Source: Streptomyces halobius
GTDB taxonomy: Bacteria > Actinomycetota > Actinomycetes > Streptomycetales > Streptomycetaceae
Direction of reading: 5' to 3'
DNA: 64,000 nt
Assembly (NCBI RefSeq): GCF_023277745.1
Contig: NZ_CP086322.1
Coordinates: 3,038,001 to 3,102,000 of the forward strand
Under the pieces are notes generated by a model. That model was not told where the DNA came from. It was given only the letters and a program-made list of their open reading frames with translations, and ran no database searches. Below are positions 34,837 through 42,556 of the stretch, one piece after another (position 1 is the stretch's first letter; each line of letters starts with the position of its first letter). Made by a program: the position numbers and the translations under genes.

Positions 34837-36363
34837 TTACGGGCGGTCCCCGAAGACCGTGCGGTGCCAGTCCTTCCCGGCGACCGCGGTGTTGTCGTAC
34901 ATGACGTGCTTGACCTGCGTGTACTCCTCGAAGGAGTAGGCCGACATGTCCTTGCCGAAGCCGGACGCCTTGGCACCGCCGTGCGGCATCTCGCTGATGA
35001 TCGGGATGTGGTCGTTGACCCAGACGCAGCCGGCCTTGATCTCGCGGGTGGCGCGGCCGGTGCGGTAGACGTCCCGGCTCCAGACGGAGGCGGCCAGCCC
35101 GTAGGGGGTGTCATTGGCGAGCGCGAGGCCTTCGTCGTCGCTGTCGAAGGGCAGCACCACCAGCACCGGGCCGAAGATCTCGGACTGCACGACCTCGCTG
35201 TCCTGGGCAGCGCCGGTGATGAGGGTGGGCCGGTAGTACGCGCCCTCGGCCGGCCCGCCCTGGGGCGCGTCGCCTCCGGTGACGACGGTGGCGTAGGCGC
35301 GGGCCCGGTCCACGAAACCCGCCACCCGGTCGCGCTGGGTGTGCGAGATCAGCGGGCCGAGGTCGGTGGACGGGTCGAAGGGATCGCCGAGCCGGACAGT
35401 CGCCATCAGGTCGGCGACGCCGCTGACGAACGCGTCGTAGAGCGGGCGCTGCACGTAGGCGCGGGTGGCGGCGGTGCAGTCCTGGCCGGTGTTGATCAGC
35501 GCGCCCGCCACCGCGCCGTGCACCGCGGCCTCCAGGTCCGCGTCGTCGAAGACCACGAACGGGGCCTTGCCGCCCAGCTCCAGGTGCAGCCGTTTGACGG
35601 TGCCGGTGGCGATCTCGGCAACCCGCCGGCCGACGCCGGTCGAGCCGGTGAAGGAGGTCATGGCGACGGCGGGGTGGCCGACGAGGTGTTCGCCGGCGTC
35701 CCGGCCCGCCCCGGAGACGATGTTGATCACGCCGTCGGGCAGCCCCGCGCGCTGCGCGGCCTGGGCGAACAGCAGCGAGGTCAGCGGGGTGATCTCGGCG
35801 GGCTTGAGGACGATGGTGTTGCCCGCGGCGACGGCCGGGAGGATCTTCCAGGCGGCCATCTGGAGCGGATAGTTCCAAGGCGCGATGGAGCCGACGACGC
35901 CGAGCGGCTCGCGGCGGATGACGGAGGTGTGGTCGGCGCTGTATTCACCGGACGCCCTGCCCTCCAGGTGGCGGGCGGCGCCGGCGAAGAAGGCGGCGTT
36001 GTCGACCGAACCCGGCACATCGAACCCGGTGCTGAGCTTGATCGGCTTTCCGCAGTTCAGGGACTCCGCGAAGGCGAGGTCGGCGGCGTCCTCGGCGAGC
36101 GCGGCGGCGAAGCGGTGCAGCGCGTCGGAACGCTCGCCGGGTGTCGCACCGGCCCACTCCGGGAAGGCCCGGCCGGCGGCCTCGACGGCCGCGTCCACGT
36201 CCGCGGGGCCGGCGAGTTCGTAGGAGTACACCGTCTCACCGGTCGCCGGGTCCACGACCGCCTGCGTACGGCCCGACGTGCCGCCGCGGAGGCCGCCCGC
36301 GATGAAGTGCGCGCCCTCGGCGAATCGCTCGGTGACATCGAATCGCTGGAACCCTTGATGCAT
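34837..36363 (-). CDS. Aminobutyraldehyde dehydrogenase-like ALDH, copy 1
   Basis: A 508-residue ALDH that oxidises an aminoaldehyde, probably gamma-aminobutyraldehyde, to GABA. It shows GSIAPWNYPLQMAAWKILPA, IVLKPAEITPLTSLLF, the catalytic Glu in LELGGKAPFVVFDD, the catalytic Cys in INTGQDCTAATRAYV near 300, and the end PHGGAKASGFGKDMSAYSFE. The Asn/Ile-rich CVWVNDHIPIISEMPHGG wording fits the PatD/PuuC class. The start ATG 36363 (MHQGFQRFD) is preceded by GGAGAG. It heads the polyamine operon; palindromic sites lie upstream. Confidence 0.9.
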   Translation of the reverse strand: MHQGFQRFDVTERFAEGAHFIAGGLRGGTSGRTQAVVDPATGETVYSYELAGPADVDAAVEAAGRAFPEWAGATPGERSDALHRFAAALAEDAADLAFAESLNCGKPIKLSTGFDVPGSVDNAAFFAGAARHLEGRASGEYSADHTSVIRREPLGVVGSIAPWNYPLQMAAWKILPAVAAGNTIVLKPAEITPLTSLLFAQAAQRAGLPDGVINIVSGAGRDAGEHLVGHPAVAMTSFTGSTGVGRRVAEIATGTVKRLHLELGGKAPFVVFDDADLEAAVHGAVAGALINTGQDCTAATRAYVQRPLYDAFVSGVADLMATVRLGDPFDPSTDLGPLISHTQRDRVAGFVDRARAYATVVTGGDAPQGGPAEGAYYRPTLITGAAQDSEVVQSEIFGPVLVVLPFDSDDEGLALANDTPYGLAASVWSRDVYRTGRATREIKAGCVWVNDHIPIISEMPHGGAKASGFGKDMSAYSFEEYTQVKHVMYDNTAVAGKDWHRTVFGDRP

Positions 36364-36461
36364 CGTGCTCTCCTCCGCCGGGGCGCCGGGCTGCTGGACG
36401 GCAGTGCCTGGCGTAGCTATTTCCGGATTCGAAGGCCGATCCTGACAGAGGCGCCGTGCCT

Positions 36462-36554
36462 CAACAAGCGATTCCGTTGTTGCCTTTTGATTACGCAACG
36501 AAAACTGCCGTTTCAGCGGACGGGCCCCCGACATGTTGTCAGTGCCCGCTGACA
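36462..36554 (-). promoter_or_regulatory. Palindromic sites upstream of the polyamine operon
   Basis: In an AT-richer pocket 100-190 bases upstream of the first aldehyde dehydrogenase are CAACAA-N9-TTGTTG (36462-36482) and TGTCAG-N6-CTGACA (36537-36554), both with perfect 6-base arms. They are candidate operators for the polyamine operon. The remaining gap to the NADAR gene shows no gene. Confidence 0.4.
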
Positions 36555-36663
36555 GAATCCCGGCATGGTGCACGACAACACGGGGATCAGGTCCGGGAGC
36601 CGGGCGGGGAAGCCTCATGGGGACTGGCACGGGGGCTGAGATGGGGCCGGGACGGAGGCCGGC

Positions 36664-37350
36664 ATGAGGGCCGATACGGGGGCCGAGGTGGGGACCGGCA
36701 GTGGGGCCGATGCGGGGAGCGCCGACGGGCTTGCCGCGCACGGGCCGCGCTCCGTCGAGGAGCTGCGCGCGGCGGTCGCCGCCGGGCAGCGGGTGAAGTA
36801 CGTCTTCTTCTGGGGCCATGCCCCGCGGCGCGACGGCAGCCTCGGACCGAGCTGTTTCAGCCAGTGGTGGCCCTCCCCCTTCACCGTCGACGGGATCGAG
36901 TACGCCACGGCCGAGCACTGGATGATGGCCGGCAAGGCCCGGCTGTTCGGTGACGCGGAGGCGGAGCGGCGCGCGATAGCCGCGCCCCACCCCGAGCAGG
37001 CCAAGAGCGTCGGGCGTACGGTGCGCGGCTTCGACGACGCGATATGGCAGCCGCGCCGCTTCGACCTGGTGGTGGAGGGCAGCGTGCACAAGTTCGGCCA
37101 GGATCCCGCACTGCGGGAGTTCCTGCTGGGCACGAACTCCCGGGTCCTGGTGGAGTCCAGCCCGCTGGACCGCATCTGGGGCATCGGACTGGCCGCCGAC
37201 GACGAGCGTGCCGAGGACCCGGCACGCTGGCGGGGGCTGAACCTGCTGAGCTTCGCGCTGATGGAGGCCCGCCAGCGGCTGGCCGCGGACATGCCCTGGG
37301 CGAGGGCCGCGGAGCCCGGCGGGGCGGCGCCACACGTACCGGAGTCATAG
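36664..37350 (+). CDS. NADAR domain protein (YbiA-like)
   Basis: A 228-residue protein with a NADAR domain from about residue 40. Key stretches are YVFFWGHAPR, CFSQWWPSPFTVDGIEYATA, EHWMMAGKARLFGD, SVHKFGQDPALREFLLGT and SSPLDRIWGIGLAADDERAE. Characterised relatives are N-glycosidases acting on damaged riboflavin intermediates, and some remove ADP-ribose; which applies here is unknown. The first 30 residues are low-complexity and the start may lie later. It is followed in the same direction by the deaminase gene. Confidence 0.85.
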   Translation: MRADTGAEVGTGSGADAGSADGLAAHGPRSVEELRAAVAAGQRVKYVFFWGHAPRRDGSLGPSCFSQWWPSPFTVDGIEYATAEHWMMAGKARLFGDAEAERRAIAAPHPEQAKSVGRTVRGFDDAIWQPRRFDLVVEGSVHKFGQDPALREFLLGTNSRVLVESSPLDRIWGIGLAADDERAEDPARWRGLNLLSFALMEARQRLAADMPWARAAEPGGAAPHVPES

Positions 37351-37451
37351 GTCCCGGGGCATCGGCCCCGCACCGCGCCGCCGCCCCGGCCCCGCATACC
37401 ATGACCAGGCCGTTCCGCACGCCGCCGCATGCCCCTCGACCAGGAGGACCG

Positions 37452-38474
37452 TTGTCCGATCTCGATGCCTTCATCACGGGCCTGCCCAAGGCGGAGCTGC
37501 ATGTCCACCACGTCGGATCGGCCTCGCCGCGGATCGTGTCCGAGCTGGCCGCCCGCCACCCGGACTCCGCCGTCCCCACCGATCCCGAAGCGCTCGTCGA
37601 CTACTTCACCTTCCGCGACTTCGGGCACTTCGTGGAGGTCTATCTCTCCGTCGTGGACCTGATCCGCGACTCCGAGGACGTCCGCCTGCTGACGTACGAG
37701 GTCGCCCGGGACATGGCCCGCCAGAACATCCGGTACGCCGAGCTGACGGTCACCCCCTTCAGCTCGACCAGCCGGGGCATCCCCGACGCCGCGTTCGTCG
37801 AGGCCATCGAGGACGCCCGCAAGTCCGCGGAGGCCGAGCTGGGCGTGGTCCTGCGCTGGTGCTTCGACATTCCCGGCGAGGCCGGTCTGGAGGCCGCGGA
37901 GGAGACCGCCCGGATCGCCTGCGATCTGCGGCCCGAGGGTCTGGTCTCGTTCGGGCTCGGCGGCCCCGAAATCGGCGTCCCGCGCCCGCAGTTCAAGCCG
38001 TACTTCGACCGCGCCGTCGCGGTCGGCCTCCACTCCGTGCCGCACGCCGGTGAGACGACGGGCCCCGGCACCGTCTGGGACGCCCTCACCGCGCTCCGCG
38101 CCGAGCGCATCGGCCACGGCACCAGCGCCTCCCAGGACCCCGAGCTGCTGGCCCACCTCGCCGAGCACCGCACCCCGTTGGAGGTCTGCCCCACCTCCAA
38201 CATCGCCACCCGGGCCGTGCGCACCCTCGAAGAGCACCCGATGAAGGACATGGTCGACGCGGGCGTGCTGGTGACCATCAACAGCGACGACCCACCGATG
38301 TTCGGTACCGACCTCAACACCGAATACGGCATCGCCGCCCGGCTGTTGGGGCTGGACGCGGCCGGAGTGGCCGCCCTCGCCAAGAACGCCGTCGCAGCCT
38401 CCTTCCTGGACGCGCCCGCCAAGGCCCGGCTGGCGGCCGAGATCGACACGTACGCGGCGGAGTGGCGCGGCTAG
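37452..38474 (+). CDS. Adenosine deaminase-family protein, probable aminodeoxyfutalosine deaminase
   Basis: A 340-residue COG1816 amidohydrolase. The metal and substrate motifs are present: LPKAELHVHHVGSASPRIVS, SVPHAGETTGPG, ERIGHGTSAS, and the end metal Asp in INSDDPPMFGTDL. The variant HVHH-VGSASP, in place of the classical HxHLDGS wording, agrees with the subgroup I recall being shown to deaminate 6-aminodeoxyfutalosine in the futalosine menaquinone pathway, including a Streptomyces member. The TTG start at 37452 has AGGAGG six bases upstream; ATG 37401 would add 17 residues. Confidence 0.75.
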   Translation: MSDLDAFITGLPKAELHVHHVGSASPRIVSELAARHPDSAVPTDPEALVDYFTFRDFGHFVEVYLSVVDLIRDSEDVRLLTYEVARDMARQNIRYAELTVTPFSSTSRGIPDAAFVEAIEDARKSAEAELGVVLRWCFDIPGEAGLEAAEETARIACDLRPEGLVSFGLGGPEIGVPRPQFKPYFDRAVAVGLHSVPHAGETTGPGTVWDALTALRAERIGHGTSASQDPELLAHLAEHRTPLEVCPTSNIATRAVRTLEEHPMKDMVDAGVLVTINSDDPPMFGTDLNTEYGIAARLLGLDAAGVAALAKNAVAASFLDAPAKARLAAEIDTYAAEWRG

Positions 38475-38556
38475 CCGGGCTACGGGGCTGTCGCCGTCCA
38501 CGAACCCCACCGCGTCGTCCACGAACTCCACCGCACGACGACGTCGAGACGGTCCG

Positions 38557-39912
38557 CTATCCGCGGACGGAAAGGTGTTCGGCGAAGAACGTGTGCACAT
38601 ATTTCCGCACCCGGGGCACCGACGCTTCCGGGGCGATCGGGCCGACCAGCTTGTTGCGGTCGTGGGCGGTCATCAGGCCGGCGGCCTGCAACTGCGGTGC
38701 CATGACCGCATAGTCGGTGAACACCCAGTGCGCGGCGTGGCGGAGCTGCCGTCGGTGGGTGTGGCCTCGCGGGTGGGCCAGCATGGCCGACCAGGAGCGT
38801 TCCAGCCCCTTCGGGTCGGGGAAGCCGTCGGTACCCATCAGGAGCAGCGGCCGGTCCACGCCGTGACGCGCGACGGGGAACAGCTGCCCTTCCCGGCCGG
38901 GTGCCTCCGGCGGGTGGTCCAGACAGCCCTCCAGATCGACCGCCGCGCCGATGCGCCGGTCCTCGTACAGCGCCTCGGACACGGCGGTGCCACCGGCCGA
39001 GTGGCCATAGGCTCCCACCCGCCGCAGATCCAGCGCCCGCCCCAGGTCTTCCGGCACCCCGCCTCCCTCCGCGTCGGGGTTGTGCCCGGCCGCCAGCAGG
39101 GCCAACTGGTCCAGTACGAAGCGGATATCCGCGATCCGGGTGTCGATCGCGGTGCGGAAGATCTTCGGATCGGTCCGGGGATCGCCTCTGAACACGGTGT
39201 GGCGGACCTTTTCCCGGTACTGCGTCTGGTGGGGGAACTCGACCTCGCTGGCGTCGCCGGGGTGATCGATGGTGACCACCACGTGGCCATGGCTCGCCAG
39301 TTCCTCGGCGAGCCCGGTGCCCAGGGTACGCGGGTCGCCGCCTCCCGGGCTGTGGAGCAGCACCGGCCGCGGTACGGTCTGCGCGGGCGCGTCCGTGTGC
39401 GAATGGGACATGGTGGCCGCCCAGTTCACCCCGGACTTCGGCAACCCCGGGTGGAGGAGAGGGTCGATGACCTTGAACGACTGCGCGGCCTCCTCGGTCA
39501 TCTGCGGTGCGACCGGGTAGCCGTGGACGGCACGGGCCGGATAGCACGCCGTGACCATCACCTCCCGGACGGGGAGCGGCTCCCACGGGTCACGCCTGGA
39601 GCGATCGACCAGGTACAGCGTGGTGACCCCGGTCCGGTGCGGGCCGGTCGGCGCCGGGAGCCGCACGGTGATGTCGTCCCCGGCCCGTGCCCCCGCCTGT
39701 CCCGCCTGTTGCTCCTGTCCCGTCGATCCACCCCGTCCCGTCGATCCGCCCTGTCCCGTCGGCCCCCGTCCCCGCGCCTGTGCCTCTGCGGCGCTTCCGC
39801 CACCGCCCGCGAGCAGCAGCCCGGCGACCAGAGCGGCCGACTTGGTGACGGCCCGTCGGCCCACTCCGGCCGTTCCCGCCTGCCCACCTTCGCTGTCCTG
39901 CTTGCGCGGCAT
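38557..39912 (-). CDS. Tat-exported alpha/beta hydrolase (PAF-acetylhydrolase-like)
   Basis: A protein of about 451 residues with a twin-arginine signal (GVGRRAVTKSAALVAGLLLA), a low-complexity GQGG/TGRGG linker, and a hydrolase domain. The nucleophile elbow GHSAGG is in RRVGAYGHSAGGTAVSEALY; the acid may be Asp in LLLMGTDGFPD and the His in RHAAHWVFTDYA. The pattern resembles plasma PAF-acetylhydrolase-like lipases/esterases. The start ATG 39912 has GGGGAG just upstream. The frame stays open further upstream through a 15-bp repeat array, so a longer product is possible. It is divergent from the ArsR-type regulator. Confidence 0.8.
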   Translation of the reverse strand: MPRKQDSEGGQAGTAGVGRRAVTKSAALVAGLLLAGGGGSAAEAQARGRGPTGQGGSTGRGGSTGQEQQAGQAGARAGDDITVRLPAPTGPHRTGVTTLYLVDRSRRDPWEPLPVREVMVTACYPARAVHGYPVAPQMTEEAAQSFKVIDPLLHPGLPKSGVNWAATMSHSHTDAPAQTVPRPVLLHSPGGGDPRTLGTGLAEELASHGHVVVTIDHPGDASEVEFPHQTQYREKVRHTVFRGDPRTDPKIFRTAIDTRIADIRFVLDQLALLAAGHNPDAEGGGVPEDLGRALDLRRVGAYGHSAGGTAVSEALYEDRRIGAAVDLEGCLDHPPEAPGREGQLFPVARHGVDRPLLLMGTDGFPDPKGLERSWSAMLAHPRGHTHRRQLRHAAHWVFTDYAVMAPQLQAAGLMTAHDRNKLVGPIAPEASVPRVRKYVHTFFAEHLSVRG

Positions 39913-39920
39913 GGCTCCCC

Positions 39921-40010
39921 CTTGTGTCGTGCCCCCTTGCGTCAGGGCCCGTTGTGTCATGGCCGGCTGCGTCGTGACCTGTTCCGTCACGGCCTCTTGT
40001 GTCATGACCC
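39921..40010. repeat. Six 15-bp tandem repeats between the hydrolase and ArsR-type genes
   Basis: Six consecutive 15-base units start at 39921, 39936, 39951, 39966, 39981 and 39996, sharing the pattern (C/G)TTGTGTC(A/G)TG-CC(C/T) with variation. If translated on the minus strand they give the pentapeptides MTQEA, VTEQV, TTQPA, MTQRA, LTQGG and TTQGG. They lie in the divergent promoter gap, 80 bases from the ArsR-type start, so either an operator array or an unstable N-terminal coding repeat is possible. Confidence 0.8.
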
Positions 40011-40091
40011 GAATGCTGACGCCCGGTGGGAAGCGCACGCGATCATTTAGTCCCTGCCCGAAACGATGGCGCGGCGCCGCCAGGGAGCGTA

Positions 40092-41114
40092 ATGATCCGG
40101 ATCCACTTCACGGCCGCCGACTTCGCCCGGGTGCGGTTCGCGCCCCGGCCGGCCCCGTTGCAAGAGCTGAACGTGGCCCTCATGAAGATGTGCGTCCGCG
40201 ATGACGCGCTGCTCTTCGGCCGCTGGAGAAACCGGTTGCTGCACTCCTTGCCGAACGCCGTCCTGCCGCTGCGGGATCTGGTCCCCGCGGCGGAAGCCCC
40301 CGGCTTTCTCGATGTGTTCGGCGACAGCCTGAAGGAGGGCCTGGACACCGTCCGAGGCTCGCGTCCGGCCCTGGTCCGCTCCGAGATCGAGCGGGTCTAC
40401 GCCACGCATGCGGCCCCCGCACCGCCATGGGTCCGCGATCTGCACCGGGGCGACGCCGCTGCCTGGCAGCTCGTCCGCCGCGCACAGCGTGCCGCCTTCG
40501 ATACGGTGCTGCGCCCCGTGTGGCCCGTGGTGCAGGACCTGCACCAGGCGGAGTTCACCCGCCATGCCCTGGCCGTGGCCGAGCACGGCATCGGCGCCGC
40601 GCTCGCCGAACTCGCCGCACTCGCACCGGGCAGCCAACTGCGCGGCGACATATGGGAGTTCGCGGCACCCGGTGAGCGGGACATCAGGCTGCGGGGTCGT
40701 GGCCTGCTGCTCGTGCCCACCTTCCACTGGACCGGTCATCCCCTCGTCGCCGACCTGCCCGCTCGCCCTCTGGCCGTGACGTACCCGGCCGGCCCGGGCC
40801 TGCCGCTCCAGCCGGCCGCGCCGGGCAGCACGGATGACGCGCTGGCCGGGGTGCTCGGACGAACCCGCGTCGACATCCTGCTGCTGCTCGCGGACGAGCA
40901 CACCACCAGCGAACTCGCCCGGCGGCTGCACGTGAGCAACGCCACCGTCTCCGCCCACACCACGGCGCTGCGCGGGGCCGGCCTGATCACCACGGTCCGC
41001 GCGGGACGGGCGGTTCTGCACCGGCGCACCGCCCTGGGGAGCCTGCTGGTGCGGCGAGGCAGCGGGGCGAGGGGGGTGCGCGGCGCAGAGGGCGGAGCGC
41101 GGGAGGCCGACTGA
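40092..41114 (+). CDS. ArsR-family winged-helix regulator with N-terminal DUF5937 domain
   Basis: A 340-residue regulator. The first 240 residues (MIRIHFTAADFARVRFAPRP, then ELNVALMKM) match the DUF5937 N-terminus common in Streptomyces ArsR-like proteins. The C-terminal winged helix reads ILLLLADEHTTSELARRLHV then SNATVSAHTTALRGAGLITT. No Cys-based metal site is visible, so it is unlikely to be a classical metal sensor. ATG 40092 is preceded by GGGAG. It is divergent from the exported hydrolase, which it may control through the repeat array between them. Confidence 0.85.
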   Translation: MIRIHFTAADFARVRFAPRPAPLQELNVALMKMCVRDDALLFGRWRNRLLHSLPNAVLPLRDLVPAAEAPGFLDVFGDSLKEGLDTVRGSRPALVRSEIERVYATHAAPAPPWVRDLHRGDAAAWQLVRRAQRAAFDTVLRPVWPVVQDLHQAEFTRHALAVAEHGIGAALAELAALAPGSQLRGDIWEFAAPGERDIRLRGRGLLLVPTFHWTGHPLVADLPARPLAVTYPAGPGLPLQPAAPGSTDDALAGVLGRTRVDILLLLADEHTTSELARRLHVSNATVSAHTTALRGAGLITTVRAGRAVLHRRTALGSLLVRRGSGARGVRGAEGGAREAD

Positions 41115-41146
41115 TCACCCCTGTCCGCTGCCCTGCCGCCAAGGGT

Positions 41147-41183
41147 GTCCGATGCGGCAGAGGCGCGCCCAGTGCCATCGGAC
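41147..41183. terminator. Bidirectional hairpin between convergent genes
   Basis: GTCCGATG (41147-41154) and CATCGGAC (41176-41183) are perfect arms, extended after a one-base bulge by GGCA/TGCC. It lies between the convergent ArsR-type and second potD genes, as expected for a shared terminator. No T-run is present. Confidence 0.55.
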
Positions 41184-41249
41184 AGGCCCTACCAGGGGTT
41201 CTCCCCCACCCACCCCCTAAGGGTGCTCGCCCCACCCCGCATCCCGCCC

Positions 41250-42431
41250 CTACAACCCCACGATCCCGTTCCACTCCTTCGCGAAGCCGGTCCGCTCCTC
41301 GGACGTGATGTCACGGGCGATCGCCAGCCGCTTGCGCATCGTGTCGTCGGGGAAGACCAGCAGGTCCTCGGCCAGTGCGGCCCGTTCCTTGTCCCTGGCG
41401 GATGCGAGGATGTCCCGTGCGGCGGGGACGGGGCACACATAGTTGACCCAGGCCGCCAGGTCGGCGGCGACCTCCGGCCGGTAGTAGTAGTCGATCAGCC
41501 GCTCCGCGTTGCGCTTGTGGTCCGCGAGGTCGGGGATCATCAGGCTCTCCGCCCACAGCTCGGCGCCTTCCTCCGGCACCACGAACTCGATGTCGGGGTT
41601 GTCCGCCCGGAGTTGCCTCACATCACCGGAGTACGCCTGCGCGGCGAGGACGTCCCCGGAGTCCAGGTCCTTGATGTAGTCGTTGCCGGTGAACCGCCGG
41701 ATGTGGCCCTTGCGGACGAGCCCGCGGATCCGGTCGGTCATCCGGTGGAAGTCGTCGGCGGTCCAGCGGGTGATGTCGACACCGTCGCCCTGCATGAGCA
41801 TCGCGAACGCCTCGTCGAGCCCGGAGAGCAGGGTGACCCGCCCGCGCAGATCGTCCTGCCACAGGTCGGCGGTCCGGTGGATCTCCCGGCCCAGCTTTCT
41901 GCGGTTGTACGCGATGCCGGTGATCCCGGACTGCCAGGGGACGGAGTGGGCGCGGCCGGGGTCGAAGTGCGGGGAGAGCAGCAGCGGATCGAGGTTTGCG
42001 GCGACCTGGGGCTGGGCCGCCCGGTCCATCTTCTGGACCCAGCCCAGCCGGACGAACCGGGCGCACATCCAGTCGCTGATGACGATCAGATCGCGGCCGG
42101 TGGGCTGGTGGTTCATCAGCGCCGGAGCGATCTTCCCGAAGAACTCGTCGTTGTCGTTGATCTCTTCCGTGTAGGTGACGGATATCCCGGTGCGCCGCCG
42201 GAACGCGTCCAGGGTGGGTCGGCGCCGTTTGTCGTGGTCGTCGACGTCGATATAGAGCGGCCAGTTGGCGAACACGAGCCGCCGGTCCCGCGCCGAGCGG
42301 TCCGGGCCGCCGCGGTCCGCGGCCTCGACGTACGCCGGCGGCACCCCGCATCCGGCCGCGGCGGCCAGCGCCCCGGCCGTGCCGATGGTGCCGATGCCCC
42401 TGAGCAGCGAACGCCGCGAAAGATCAGCCAT
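41250..42431 (-). CDS. Polyamine ABC transporter substrate-binding lipoprotein (PotD-like), copy 2
   Basis: A binding protein of about 393 residues with a Tat motif and lipobox (MADLSRRSLLRGIGTIG then ALAAAAGCG). It parallels copy 1: NWPLYIDVDDHDKRRRPTLD, FRRRTGISVTYTEEINDNDE, DLIVISDWMCARFVRLGW and RLIDYYYRPEVAADLAAWVN. No permease or ATPase gene adjoins it. It probably docks on the permeases at 30-33 kb, perhaps widening substrate range. ATG 42431 is preferred over the upstream GTG 42446. It lies downstream of the second aldehyde dehydrogenase on the same strand. Confidence 0.9.
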   Translation of the reverse strand: MADLSRRSLLRGIGTIGTAGALAAAAGCGVPPAYVEAADRGGPDRSARDRRLVFANWPLYIDVDDHDKRRRPTLDAFRRRTGISVTYTEEINDNDEFFGKIAPALMNHQPTGRDLIVISDWMCARFVRLGWVQKMDRAAQPQVAANLDPLLLSPHFDPGRAHSVPWQSGITGIAYNRRKLGREIHRTADLWQDDLRGRVTLLSGLDEAFAMLMQGDGVDITRWTADDFHRMTDRIRGLVRKGHIRRFTGNDYIKDLDSGDVLAAQAYSGDVRQLRADNPDIEFVVPEEGAELWAESLMIPDLADHKRNAERLIDYYYRPEVAADLAAWVNYVCPVPAARDILASARDKERAALAEDLLVFPDDTMRKRLAIARDITSEERTGFAKEWNGIVGL

Positions 42432-42556
42432 GGGCGGCACTCTCACGCGCCGCGGGCGGAGGCGGCAAGAGACAGAACGTCAGCTGCCGGGCCTCCGCCC
42501 GCGACGGTGTGTCGAGCGGCCTGCGCACCCTCGACGGCGTGGAGCCGCCGGCTCGG

